Shown here: positions 14,238-24,026 of the stretch, piece after piece
Position numbering within the stretch: position 1 is the first letter of the stretch
How the letters are laid out: each line of letters begins with the position of its first letter
Assembly (NCBI GenBank): GCA_036501535.1
Contig: DASYAE010000207.1
Coordinates: 1 to 27,746, forward strand
Length of the DNA stretch: 27,746 nt
From: DASYAE01 sp036501535
GTDB taxonomy: Bacteria; Actinomycetota; Actinomycetes; Streptomycetales; Catenulisporaceae
Direction: 5' to 3'
Translations under genes and position numbers: made by a program
The notes under the pieces: model-generated
What the model was told of the DNA's origin: nothing
Database searches by the model: none
Seen by the model: the letters and a program-made list of their open reading frames with translations, nothing else

Positions 14238-15803
14238 CTACTGGTACTGCACGATGATCTTCGTGTAGTCGTACGGGTTCTGCGTCACCTCGGAGCAGGT
14301 GCCCGGGGCCCACGGCTCGACCGCGCCGGCCGGGCACTGGAAGTCCCGGTTCACCGACCAGAACGAGTACAGCGCCGGGTGGTTGGAGTCCGCGAAGGAC
14401 AGGATGTTGCTGAAGTCGGACTGCGCGAACAGCTCGGAGGGCTGGTCGGTGTGCCCGTTCATCAGCGTGATGCCGAGGTGCGACCAGGCCGTCGCCGCGC
14501 TCCAGCCGTAGATCGTCTCCAGCTGCGAGACCGCGTCATTCGCGATCGCCTCGGTCTGCCCGGTCTCGGTGCCCGAGGTGAGGCCGGTGTCGAAGTCCAT
14601 GATGTTGATCACGTCGAGCCGGGCGCCGTTCGCGATCGCCTGCCGGATCTCGTCCTCGCCCGAGCCCGGGAAGCCGACCGTGGTCATCGGGATGGTCAGC
14701 GAGACCTTCAGGTTCGGGTCCTCGGACTCGAGGATGTGGATCGCGCCGAAGCGGATCGCGGTGTTGCTGTCCAGCGCGCCGTTCTCGTAGTCGAAGTCGA
14801 CGTGGGTCAGGTTGTACTTGGTGACCACCTCCTGGTACGCGGCGGCCAGGGCCGAGGCCGAGCCGCAGGTGGTGCCCAGCTCGGTGCCGTTGTAGCCGCC
14901 GAAGGTGACCGCCGCGTCGCCGCCGGCCGCGCGGATCGCGCTGACGTCGGCGAGCACCGCGGTGTCGCTGGAGACCAGCTCGCTCGAGCTGCCGTCCCAG
15001 GCCGGAGTGCAGCCCCCGGAGTCGAGCACGAAGGAGAGGTTGTACTCGGTCTCGCCGGAGCCGGCGATGATCGAGGAGATCGACTGCGGGTTGTTGTCCA
15101 GCGGCATGAAGTAGACCGGATGCGTCCACGAGCCGGACGGCGGCGGCGGGGGCGGCGGCGAGGAGCTCGGGCTGCTCGACGGCGAGGACGAGGGCGAGGC
15201 CGACGGCGACGCGGACTTGGACGGCGTGGGGGACGAGGACGCCGAGGCCGACGGGCTGCTCGAACCGGCCGGTCCGGACAGCGACAGGTCGTCCGCGTAG
15301 TACGTGCCCTCGGCGTACCAGCCGTGCACGTAGACCTGGACGCTCGTCTGGCCCGCGGCGGTGGTGAAGGTGGTCGACAGCGAGGTCCAGCCGGTCGCCG
15401 ACGGGGTCCAGTTGTCCGCGCCGCCGGTGATACCGAGGTACACGTATGCGCCCTCGACGAAGCCGGACAGCGTGTACGACGTGTTCGCCTGGACGCTCAC
15501 GGTCTGCGTGCACTGCGCGTCGTCGCTGTTGCTCGCGGCGCCGGCCAGGGCGTAGGAGCCGGAGTGCACCGGGGAGGTCACCACGGAGCCGGTGCCGGCG
15601 TCGCAGGTCCAGCCGGACAGCGTGCCGGTCTCGAATCCGGGGTTGGCCAGCAGGTCCGGAGTGGCCGCGCCGGCGGGTCCGGCCAGCACGGTGACGCTCG
15701 CCGCGCCGCCGGCGGCCAGGGCGAGCGCGAAGCCGGCGGCGGCGATCCGTCTGCGGGGGCGCTGCTCAGCGGGTGGTGACGAGCGCAGGGGCGAAAAGCG
15801 CAC
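14238..15803 (-). CDS. Secreted GH18 chitinase-like enzyme with carbohydrate-binding module
   Basis: Extracellular glycoside hydrolase of 521 residues. GTG 15803 is preceded by AAGGAG at 8 bases. A signal peptide (RRR, then AAAGFALALAAGG, cleavage near AGAA) is followed by a CBM4/9-like module (about 48-180: LLANPGFETGTLSGWTC to YADDLSL), a Ser/Pro linker with a Pro run, and a GH18 barrel. The catalytic strand reads LTHVDFDYEN, giving D336-x-D338-x-E340; Glu340 is the proton donor. The first Asp of the family pattern DxxDxDxE is Thr here. Other conserved strands are FGGYNG and VINIMDFD. Expected substrates are chitin or other GlcNAc polymers. Two DasR-like operators overlap its promoter, which supports chitin/GlcNAc control. 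It is monocistronic and convergent with the FHA gene. Confidence 0.87.
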   Translation of the reverse strand: MRFSPLRSSPPAEQRPRRRIAAAGFALALAAGGAASVTVLAGPAGAATPDLLANPGFETGTLSGWTCDAGTGSVVTSPVHSGSYALAGAASNSDDAQCTQTVSVQANTSYTLSGFVEGAYVYLGITGGADNWTPSATGWTSLSTTFTTAAGQTSVQVYVHGWYAEGTYYADDLSLSGPAGSSSPSASASSSPTPSKSASPSASPSSSPSSSPSSSPPPPPPPSGSWTHPVYFMPLDNNPQSISSIIAGSGETEYNLSFVLDSGGCTPAWDGSSSELVSSDTAVLADVSAIRAAGGDAAVTFGGYNGTELGTTCGSASALAAAYQEVVTKYNLTHVDFDYENGALDSNTAIRFGAIHILESEDPNLKVSLTIPMTTVGFPGSGEDEIRQAIANGARLDVINIMDFDTGLTSGTETGQTEAIANDAVSQLETIYGWSAATAWSHLGITLMNGHTDQPSELFAQSDFSNILSFADSNHPALYSFWSVNRDFQCPAGAVEPWAPGTCSEVTQNPYDYTKIIVQYQ

Positions 15804-15974
15804 GGTCGGTGCTCCTTGTCTTCGGCACGGCGGCAGGACGGGCGTGGCCCGTTCATCCGGCGCGCCGTGCCGGAGTGGGGAGCAGGGCGCTGGTACGCCT
15901 GCCGGTGGATCAGGGTGTTGTCCCGCGGTGCGGGCCGGCGGCCGCGCCGGGACGCGGCGCGGCACCTGCACAGG

Positions 15975-16003
15975 AATGTGGTCCAGACCACTGCCGCTGT
16001 CAA
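15975..16003 (-). promoter_or_regulatory. Chitinase promoter
   Basis: On the minus strand a perfect TTGACA -35 (complement of 15998-16003) is followed after 17 bases by CACATT (complement of 15975-15980) as a weak -10. The spacer is filled by a DasR-like palindrome. Predicted transcription start is near 15968, giving a leader of about 165 bases before the GTG. Confidence 0.5.
15977..15992 (-). promoter_or_regulatory. DasR-type operator (dre) 1
   Basis: TGTGGTCCAGACCACT (plus strand) matches the Streptomyces dre pattern ACTGGTCTAGACCACT at 13 of 16 positions and contains a TGGTCCAGACC core like the 12-base repeats of Streptomyces chitinase promoters. It fills the -35/-10 spacer, where binding of the GntR-type repressor DasR would block RNA polymerase until glucosamine-6-phosphate relieves it. 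Confidence 0.65.
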
Positions 16004-16011
16004 GTGCGCGC

Positions 16012-16027
16012 GGTGGTCTGGACCCAT
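16012..16027 (-). promoter_or_regulatory. DasR-type operator (dre) 2
   Basis: GGTGGTCTGGACCCAT (plus strand), whose complement matches the dre pattern at 12 of 16 positions. Its centre is 35 bases from that of operator 1, just upstream of the -35 box. The pair resembles the doubled sites of Streptomyces chitinase promoters. Confidence 0.55.
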
Positions 16028-16486
16028 GGCCATACCGGCCGGTAAGCATCGCTTAAGCCGCCCGGCCGCGGCCGCCGGTCGGTTTCCAGCAATATGTTGA
16101 CCAATCACCCCGGCGCGCCGCTGCCGCCCTGCCCGGCCGGGCGCTCGTGTAAATCAGCCACGATGAATACGAGTGTGGATTGCCGGCGATGCCGGAGCGG
16201 GCCCTGAAAGTGCCGAAGACCTGCGGCGGAGCTGTTGACGACTCCTGATGCGGGGAGCAGATTGAGAGGATCGGTGGCGCCGTCCCGAGGTACGTCGAGC
16301 GCGGGGCGGCTGGTCGTGATTATCCGAGGTCGGGCTGCCCGCCGCGCGCCGATCGGGTGATGGCATTCGCCCATTGGCGTGATGTGCCCTGGCAAGGACC
16401 ACTCCTCCTGGTGCAGCGGCGGCCGCGAGGAGGCACAGTAAGCCATACCAATGCGCCGGTGACGGTGCGAAACGAGGTGATCCACC

Positions 16487-17074
16487 ATGGAAGTGACGTT
16501 CGCCGCGTCGGCATTCCCTCCGCTCGCCCTCGGCTTCTTCGGCCTGGGCACCGGGTACCTGATCTACGGTCCGCAGGAGCTGCTCGGGTGGCCTGAGCGG
16601 GACGAGCGCGTCGACCGCGCCACCGGTGTCTGGGGCCTCTGGATGCCGGGCTTCTGCCAGTTCCTGACCGGCATGATCCTCTTCGTCGGGCTCACCTGGC
16701 TGCAGGTCTTCACCAAGTCCCCGCCGCTGTACATGGCCGCCCTGGCGTTCTCCGCATACGGCATCCACTGGTTCGCGATCGGCTGGAACCGCTACCGGGG
16801 CAACGACATCCGGCCCCAAGCCGGCATGTGCATCGCCTTCATGGTGATCTCCGCCATGGGCGCGACGGTCTTCTTCAAGGTCGGGGACTGGCCGGTCGGA
16901 CTGCTGTTCCTCGGCCTGTTCGCGGTCTACTTCTTCGACTTCTTCGCCTCGGTCGGCATCAAGCTCGGCGAGCGCGCGCTGGGCTTCTTCCACGTGGCGA
17001 CCGGCGCCTGGCTGATGTACCTGGCCTACGCGGTCGCGGTCAACTCGGCGCTCGGCTACCACTGGACCGTTTGA
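16487..17074 (+). CDS. SatP/GPR1/FUN34-like six-helix membrane protein
   Basis: Integral membrane protein of 195 residues with six hydrophobic segments. ATG 16487 follows GAGGTG at 7 bases. The pattern FPPLALGFFGLGTGYLI near the start, a GFCQFLTGM segment, AFSAYGIHWF and a final ALGFFHVATGAWLMYLAYAVAVN correspond to conserved segments of the acetate/succinate transporter family (SatP, GPR1/FUN34/YaaH), although the exact NPAPLG signature is not kept. It would then move a small carboxylate across the membrane. It lies 59 bases before the molybdopterin oxidoreductase on the same strand, so the two are probably one operon, and a monocarboxylate such as acetate or formate is an obvious shared substrate. 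Family call by eye is moderate; another small permease family is possible. Confidence 0.6.
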   Translation: MEVTFAASAFPPLALGFFGLGTGYLIYGPQELLGWPERDERVDRATGVWGLWMPGFCQFLTGMILFVGLTWLQVFTKSPPLYMAALAFSAYGIHWFAIGWNRYRGNDIRPQAGMCIAFMVISAMGATVFFKVGDWPVGLLFLGLFAVYFFDFFASVGIKLGERALGFFHVATGAWLMYLAYAVAVNSALGYHWTV

Positions 17075-17133
17075 CGCGCGGCGGCGCGGAGAGCGGGGAA
17101 CCACCAGGAGACCGCACGGATCGAGGTTCGGAC

Positions 17134-19419
<2,286 letters not shown>

Positions 19420-19758
19420 GCGGGGGGACCGACCCGGCCCGCTTCGGCGGCGCGGCACCGTCATGACCACTGTCCACGAGGGCGCAGGGCCCCGATGGGC
19501 GAGATTCCCGCCCGCCGGGGCCGGGGGTCCCGCCGTGATGGCGACCGGCATCCTCTCGCTGGGCCTGGGTGCGGCCGGGTTTCCGGACCTCTCGCTGATC
19601 CGTCGCGGCCCGGAAACGGTGACCCGGCCGCGCGCCGCGATCCGGACGGCAGAGTATGGTCCCGCGGCGCTCGATAACGGTTCCATCGCTCCCCTGAGCC
19701 CCGGTGACCGTCGGCGTAGCGTGAAATGCGTTCCGCCGTCTGATGTAAGGGGGAGTTC
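19420..19758 (+). other. Gap after the oxidoreductase gene holding a transporter remnant
   Basis: About 340 bases. Its first half contains what looks like the first membrane segment of a TDT/TehA-type transporter (19463-19600), then similarity stops abruptly. The second half leads into the next gene; TAGCGT (19717-19722) is a possible -10 without a matching -35, and a strong ribosome site (AAGGGGGAG) precedes ATG 19759. Confidence 0.4.
19463..19600 (+). pseudogene. Remnant of a TDT/TehA-family transporter N-terminus
   Basis: From ATG 19463 the translation reads about 46 residues, including FPPAGAGGPAVMATGILS and LGLGAAGFPDLSL. This strongly recalls the first transmembrane segment of C4-dicarboxylate/malate and TehA-like transporters (pattern PPxxxAVVMATGIxSxxL). 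After about 19600 the frame becomes hydrophilic and Arg-rich, with none of the nine further helices such a protein needs. I read it as the stump of a deleted gene. It has no ribosome site. Chance resemblance is possible because only one short segment supports it. Confidence 0.4.
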
Positions 19759-20451
19759 ATGCAGGAACGCGGATCGCACGACGAGCAGGACCGGCCGCCT
19801 TCGGACGAGCCGGGCCGCTCGTGGGGCGACTGGGACGGGCGGCAGCCCGACGCCACGTCGTATCGGCAACCGTATCAGCAGCCTTACCAGGAACCGTATC
19901 GGCAGCCGTATCGGCCGCCGTTCCCGTACCGGCCGCCGACCCGGGCGAGGTCCGGCGCCGGCGTCCTGCGGGCGCTCGGCATCGCGGTGCTCGGCGCCGC
20001 CTTCGTGGCGATCGTCGCGGTGATCGCCGGGAGCATCGCCTACAGCGCGAAGCACAGGACGCAGACCGCCACGATCTCGGCCCAGACCGACTCCGGCTCG
20101 TCCGCGCCGACCGCGAGCGCCGCCTCGAACGCCGCGGCAGCGTCCGCGCCGGCGTCCAGCGCCGCGCCGACCCAGGCCGTCGTGCTGAGCCTGTCCGGAT
20201 CCGGGGAGCAGACCACGCAGGAGTTCACCACCGGCCCGGACTGGGGCGTGACCTACAGCTACGACTGCTCCTCGCTCGGCATGCAGGGCAACTTCATCGT
20301 CTCCGACGAGAACGACATCCCGCTGGCCAACGCGCTCGGCACGTCCGGCTCGGCGACCACCTACGAGCACGGCGACCCCGGCCGGCACTACCTGCAGGTG
20401 AACTCGGAATGCTCGTGGAAGATCCGGGTCACCGACGGCGTCGGCGGCTGA
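19759..20451 (+). CDS. Membrane-anchored extracytoplasmic protein of unknown function
   Basis: Protein of 230 residues. ATG 19759 follows AAGGGGGAG. The cytoplasmic N-terminus is hydrophilic and contains four to five QPY-type repeats (RQPY, QQPY, QEPY, RQPY). A single membrane segment lies at about 70-95 (VLRALGIAVLGAAFVAIVAV), followed by an Ala/Ser-rich linker and a C-terminal beta-type domain of about 85 residues (from VLSLSGSGEQTTQEF to CSWKIRVTDG) with two cysteines, in SYDCSS and NSECSW, that could form a disulfide. I have seen this domain in many actinobacterial surface proteins of unknown role. Its 3' end faces the MocR gene with only 10 bases between, and no terminator is visible. 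Confidence 0.8.
   Translation: MQERGSHDEQDRPPSDEPGRSWGDWDGRQPDATSYRQPYQQPYQEPYRQPYRPPFPYRPPTRARSGAGVLRALGIAVLGAAFVAIVAVIAGSIAYSAKHRTQTATISAQTDSGSSAPTASAASNAAAASAPASSAAPTQAVVLSLSGSGEQTTQEFTTGPDWGVTYSYDCSSLGMQGNFIVSDENDIPLANALGTSGSATTYEHGDPGRHYLQVNSECSWKIRVTDGVGG
19864..19923 (+). repeat. 12-base coding repeat (QPY tetrapeptides)
   Basis: Successive 12-base units CGGCAACCGTAT, CAGCAGCCTTAC, CAGGAACCGTAT and CGGCAGCCGTAT, then a diverged CGGCCGCCG unit, encode RQPY/QQPY/QEPY/RQPY/RPPF in the cytoplasmic head of the membrane protein. Pro/Gln/Tyr-rich heads of this kind are common on actinobacterial single-pass proteins. Confidence 0.8.
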
Positions 20452-20461
20452 ACCAGGCTCC

Positions 20462-22063
20462 TTAGGCGACCAGGTCGGCCCGGTACTCGCCGGGCCGGCG
20501 CGGGCCGGGGACCCTGGCGGCCAGCGCGAGCCGGCGCACCGCCTCGCCGAGCACCGGCACCGGCTGGGTGTAGGGCAGTCGGATGTGGCGTTCGAAGGTG
20601 CCGGGGTCGGCGCCGAACCGGGGACCCGCGTGGAGCAGCAGGCCGTGCGTGCGCGCCCGGTGGGCCAGCGCGCTGGCCTCCTCGCGGTCCATCCGGATCC
20701 AGAGGCACAGCCCGCCCTCCGGGACGTGGAACGTCCACTGCGGGAAGGCTTCGCGCACCGCCCCGACCAGGGCGTCGCGCTGCTCCAGCCAGAGCTCGCG
20801 GTGCCGGGCCAGGGTCTGCTCGGCCAGGGTCTGCTGCGTCGGGGCCGGCAGGGGGCGGCCCGCGCCGGGCCGGCCGCCGGTGAGCACTTCCACCGCGGCG
20901 AGCTGGTCGAGCACCGGCGAGGAGAGGTCGGCCGCCGCCCGGGCCGCGGCCAGCTCGTGCACCATGCGCGCCGGGCCGCGCACCCAGCCGATCCGCAGCC
21001 CGCCCCAGAACGACTTCGCCAGCGAGCCGCAGGCCAGCACCGCCTCGGCGTCGGCCGGGCGCACCGCGACACCGAAGGGGAGCGGGACCGGCCGGTTCAG
21101 GGCCGTGTCGATGAGCGTCTCGTCGGCCAGCACCCACGACCCGGCCCGGCGCGCGGCGCGGGCCAGGGCCGCCTGGCGCTCCGGGTCCATGACCCGCCCG
21201 GTCGGGTTCTGGAAGAACGGGATCGAATACACCAGGCGCGGCCGCAGCTGCGTCAGCGTCTCCTCGAGCGCGTTGTCCGGCGCGTCGGGCGTCGAGTCCG
21301 GCGTCGGCACGGGCACCGGGACCAGCCGGGCCTGCGCCGCCCGGAACGCGTCCAGCGCGTTCGGGTAGGTCGGCGCCTCGACCACCATCCGGTCTCCCGG
21401 GCGCAGCAGCAGCCGCGAGATCAGCGTGATCGCGCCCTGCGCCCCGCTGGTGACCAGGATCTGGCCCGGCTCGGTCGGCAGGCCGCGCGCCGTGTAGTCC
21501 TCCGCGACGGCCTGTCGCAGGGCCGGAAGCCCGTAGGGCGCGAGGCCGCCGGTGTCGACGAACCGGGGAAGCTGGTCGGCGGCGCCGCGCAGCGCGGTCT
21601 GCAGCTCGGGCAGCCGCACCAGCGGGGCCGCGACCATCAGATCGATCAGCCCGGCCGGATCGGCCCCGTCGTCCGGGCCGGCGCCGTCGGCGGCGCCGGC
21701 GTCCGAGTGCCACCCGCCCGCGGTGTGCGCGCCGACGCCGCCCGGCAGCGCCGTGCAGCTGCCCGAGCCGCGCCTGCTCTCACAGAATCCTGATTCGCGC
21801 AGCAGCGCGTAGGCGCCGGCGACCGTGGTCCGGCTGACCGCAAGCGCCCCGCTCAGCGCCCGCTCGGCCGGCAGCCGCACACCGACGCCGATCCGGCCGT
21901 CGAGCACCAGCGCGGTGATCCGCTGGGCGAGGGCCCGGTGCAGCGGCGTCGAGCGGCCGGCGGGGGCGGCGGCCTGCCAGGCCCCGAGCAGCGTCGCCAG
22001 CTGCGGCGCGGTCAGGACCCGGACCGGGCCGCCGGTCCCGCTGATTCCGCCGGCTGCCGCCAC
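20462..22063 (-). CDS. MocR-family (GntR + aminotransferase) transcriptional regulator
   Basis: Regulator of 533 residues. GTG 22063 is preceded by GAAGGAG at 9 bases; an upstream TTG (22081) is less likely. An N-terminal GntR winged helix (about 35-105: PLHRALAQRITALVLDGR, then RLPAERALSGALAVSRTTVAGAY) is joined to a fold-type I aminotransferase-like domain with the PLP lysine at about Lys350 (GSLAKSFWGGLRIGW) and a PTYPNALDAFRAA segment. MocR proteins use PLP, or its adduct with an amino compound, as the effector. It is divergent from a YczE-type membrane protein, a pairing often seen in actinobacteria, so it probably controls that gene and itself from the shared region with spaced TTCAA repeats. 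The effector is unknown. Confidence 0.92.
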   Translation of the reverse strand: MAAAGGISGTGGPVRVLTAPQLATLLGAWQAAAPAGRSTPLHRALAQRITALVLDGRIGVGVRLPAERALSGALAVSRTTVAGAYALLRESGFCESRRGSGSCTALPGGVGAHTAGGWHSDAGAADGAGPDDGADPAGLIDLMVAAPLVRLPELQTALRGAADQLPRFVDTGGLAPYGLPALRQAVAEDYTARGLPTEPGQILVTSGAQGAITLISRLLLRPGDRMVVEAPTYPNALDAFRAAQARLVPVPVPTPDSTPDAPDNALEETLTQLRPRLVYSIPFFQNPTGRVMDPERQAALARAARRAGSWVLADETLIDTALNRPVPLPFGVAVRPADAEAVLACGSLAKSFWGGLRIGWVRGPARMVHELAAARAAADLSSPVLDQLAAVEVLTGGRPGAGRPLPAPTQQTLAEQTLARHRELWLEQRDALVGAVREAFPQWTFHVPEGGLCLWIRMDREEASALAHRARTHGLLLHAGPRFGADPGTFERHIRLPYTQPVPVLGEAVRRLALAARVPGPRRPGEYRADLVA

Positions 22064-22076
22064 TTCAGTCCACTCC

Positions 22077-22117
22077 TTCAAAATTGGCTATCGATTCAAG
22101 GTCCAATCTTGTTCAAG
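22077..22117. promoter_or_regulatory. Shared MocR/YczE control region with spaced TTCAA repeats
   Basis: TTCAAA (22077-22082), TTCAAG (22095-22100) and TTCAAG (22112-22117) recur at 18- and 17-base intervals on the plus strand, and ATTGG (22083-22087) faces CCAAT (22103-22107). The segment is A+T-rich against its surroundings. MocR regulators typically bind spaced direct repeats in such divergent regions, so this is the likely operator. One repeat overlaps the MocR ribosome site. Confidence 0.5.
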
Positions 22118-22165
22118 AATGACACTGTCGGCGGCAGCCGGCAAGCAACGGAGAGGGCGGACGGC

Positions 22166-22930
22166 ATGACGACTGTGGACACGGACGAGACGGCGGCAGG
22201 TGAGCACGGGTACGCCTATGCGTGCACCGACACAGCCCTGCAGACGGCCGCCTCCGATCCCCACCCCTCGACCCGCCCCCTTCCCACCCGCACCGCGATC
22301 AGCGCCGTGCTTCGTTCCCTGCTGCCCGCCGACCGGCCGGTCTCCCGCCTCGCCCAGCTCACCGCCGGCCTCCTGCTCTACGGCGCCAGCGAGTCGATGA
22401 TGCTCGCCCCCGCGCTCGGCGTGGACCCGTGGGACGTGCTGCACACCGGCCTGGCCCGGATCACCGGCATCCCTGTCGGCACCGTGCTCATCCTGGTCGG
22501 CGTCCTGGTCCTGCTGCTGTGGATCCCGCTGCGGCAGCGCCCGGGCCTGGGCACCCTGGCCAACATCGTGGTCATCGGCGTCGTGGTCGACGTGGTCCTG
22601 GCCGTCACTCCCGCCCCGCACGCGCTCTGGCTGCGTATCGCCCTGTTCGCCTCCGGCGTCTTCTTCAACGCCGTGGCCACCGGTTTCTACATCGGAGCCG
22701 GGCTCGGCCCCGGGCCGCGCGACGGCCTGACCACCGGCCTGGCCGCACGGGGCCGCTCGATCCGGGTCGTGCGCACCTCGATCGAGCTGTCCGTGCTCGC
22801 CGTCGGCTGGCTGCTCGGCGGCAACGTCGGCTTCGGCACCCTGGGCTACGCGCTCGCGATCGGACCGCTGACGCACATCATGATCCCGTTGTTCGCGCGC
22901 GACCGCGCCGGCGTCGGCGTCGCCGGCTGA
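22166..22930 (+). CDS. YczE/YyaS/YitT-family integral membrane protein
   Basis: Membrane protein of 254 residues. ATG 22166 is preceded by GGAGAGGGCGG. After a hydrophilic head of about 55 residues come five or so membrane segments. Conserved YczE features include LLLYGASESMMLAPALGVDPWDVLH, IGAGLGPGPRDGL and VGFGTLGYALAIGPLTH, the last two with the GxGPxDGL and GTxxYAxxIGP patterns of the family. The family is thought to be transporters, but no substrate is established. Divergence from the MocR gene suggests a substrate related to vitamin B6 or an amino compound. The gene ends 22 bases from the converging gene at 22953. Confidence 0.85.
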   Translation: MTTVDTDETAAGEHGYAYACTDTALQTAASDPHPSTRPLPTRTAISAVLRSLLPADRPVSRLAQLTAGLLLYGASESMMLAPALGVDPWDVLHTGLARITGIPVGTVLILVGVLVLLLWIPLRQRPGLGTLANIVVIGVVVDVVLAVTPAPHALWLRIALFASGVFFNAVATGFYIGAGLGPGPRDGLTTGLAARGRSIRVVRTSIELSVLAVGWLLGGNVGFGTLGYALAIGPLTHIMIPLFARDRAGVGVAG

Positions 22931-22952
22931 GGCGGTGTCAGCCGAGCCCGCG

Positions 22953-23495
22953 TCAGACCGCCGGGCTGGCCGCCGGTCCGGTGCCGCCGTTCGGCGCGTC
23001 CGCGGCGGCCCTGGCACCGGGCAGCGGCGGGATCTCGGGCTCCGGGGGCAGCACGCACTCCAGGTTGAACTTGGCGACCATCGCGCGCAGCACCGTGTCC
23101 TGCAGCGCGAGGTGGATCGCCACCTGCTCCTGGCCGTGCAGCAGGGCCTCGGTGTCCTTGTACGTCGCCTCGGAGCGCTTGTCCGCCGCGTCGGCCTGGA
23201 CGTTCTGGCCGACCATGATGACGGAGAGCAGCACCAGCTGCAGGAAGGTCTGCGCGATCCAGGCGATGATGGACGCGGTGCCCGCCTTGATTGCGTCGGG
23301 CAGGCTGATCAGGTCGAACAGGCCGAAGACGTAGGCGCACCACATGCTGCCGACCAGCTTGGTGATGATGATCGCCAGCTTGGTGTTGAACCTGGCCATC
23401 ACACTGCTGGTGTCGAGCTGGTCGACCACCTTGATCGGGCCGTGCGCGTTGCGGTGAGCTATGTGTGGGTGCGGCATGTGCTCGTACAGACTCAC
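22953..23495 (-). CDS. Small two-helix membrane protein (DUF1003-like)
   Basis: Protein of 180 residues. GTG 23495 has AGGGGA eight bases before it. The N-terminal part (HGPIKVVDQLDTSSVMARFN) is followed by two hydrophobic segments (about 40-62 and 74-96), then VGQNVQADAADKRSEATYKD, the same order as in DUF1003-type proteins, where a helix pair is followed by a Gln-Asn-x-Gln motif and a cytoplasmic helix. The rest is helical and ends in a Pro/Ala-rich tail. Function is not established. It stands alone, converging on the YczE gene. Confidence 0.7.
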   Translation of the reverse strand: MSLYEHMPHPHIAHRNAHGPIKVVDQLDTSSVMARFNTKLAIIITKLVGSMWCAYVFGLFDLISLPDAIKAGTASIIAWIAQTFLQLVLLSVIMVGQNVQADAADKRSEATYKDTEALLHGQEQVAIHLALQDTVLRAMVAKFNLECVLPPEPEIPPLPGARAAADAPNGGTGPAASPAV

Positions 23496-23702
23496 GAGGA
23501 AGTTCCCCTAACTGCTCGGTTCGTGCGCGGGACACGGTTGCGAATCGCGCCAGACTAGCGGGATCGGCCGACACTGCGAAGGCGGACCGGGCGAATCGTC
23601 CGGGCCGCCGGACGGTCTGCCCGAAAGGGCTCTGACCGCGTCGAATGCGCCCATTGCAGGGGCGGGCGCGGCGCGGGCTTCTCCGGCCGCCGGGCGTTTC
23701 GC

Positions 23703-23936
23703 TAACCTGGGGGTATGCCGCGCTACGAGTACCGCTGCCGCGCCTGCGGCGCGACCTTCGAGAAGACCCGCCCGATGGCCGAGGCCTCCGCCCCGACCGC
23801 CTGCCCGGACGGGCACGACGACACGGTGAAGCTGTTCTCCGCGATCGCCGTCGGGGGGATCGCCAAGCAGGGCGCCGCCGCGCCGCGCGGGGACGCGGGA
23901 GCCGGCGGCTGCTGCGGTGGCGGTTGCTGCTCCTGA
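23703..23936 (+). CDS. FmdB-type zinc-ribbon protein
   Basis: Small protein of 73 residues, ATG at 23715 (bases 23703-23708 are the TAACCT -10-like hexamer). It opens PRYEYRCRACGATFEKTRP and has a second metal-binding pair in ACPDGHDD, the FmdB/CxxC-CxxC regulator-like zinc ribbon found in most actinobacteria, and ends in a Gly/Cys-rich tail GGCCGGGCCS that could add metal ligands. The TAACCT box ends seven bases before the ATG, the geometry of leaderless actinobacterial transcripts, yet GGGGG also precedes the ATG. Biological role of FmdB-like ribbons is unknown despite the name. Confidence 0.8.
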
Positions 23937-23958
23937 CGCCGCGCCCTGGTTATTGACT

Positions 23959-24026
23959 GTTCGTCACTAATCGTCGCGAGCCGTAGGTGCGGGCCTCTCC
24001 GGCCCGTCGCCCACTGTTCACCTCCC
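23959..24026 (+). promoter_or_regulatory. Possible PHO boxes before the purple acid phosphatase gene
   Basis: GTTCGTCACTA (23959-23969) followed by ATCGTCGCGAG (23970-23980) resembles two 11-base direct repeat units bound by PhoP in Streptomyces (GTTCACC plus four bases). A second GTTCACC occurs at 24016-24022 without a clear partner. The matches are partial; the downstream gene is a phosphatase, which makes phosphate control sensible. Confidence 0.3.

Larger units (their letters stand above)
15804..16486. other. Divergent intergenic region, chitinase / SatP-like operon
   Basis: About 680 bases with no protein gene that I can support. The left part holds the chitinase leader (about 165 bases), its promoter and two DasR-like sites (15975-16027). 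Further right are a short inverted repeat TAAGC-ATC-GCTTA (16043-16055), a near-palindrome around CAATATGTTG (about 16090-16099), an inverted repeat CTCGT/ACGAG around 16145-16175, and a small CGCC-CATT-GGCG hairpin near 16373-16384. TTGACG near 16234 is a possible -35 for the rightward operon, but its -10 is unclear. Confidence 0.45.

Noticed and set aside
14312..15779. Plus-strand frames opposite the chitinase gene
   Set aside because: They mirror the codon bias of the minus-strand gene, are Arg/Gly-rich and lack ribosome sites, while the minus strand has signal peptide, binding module and GH18 motif.
16105..16551. Minus-strand frame in the chitinase/SatP-like intergenic region
   Set aside because: No ribosome site, no domain, and it overlaps the start of the SatP-like gene in antisense; treated as non-coding.
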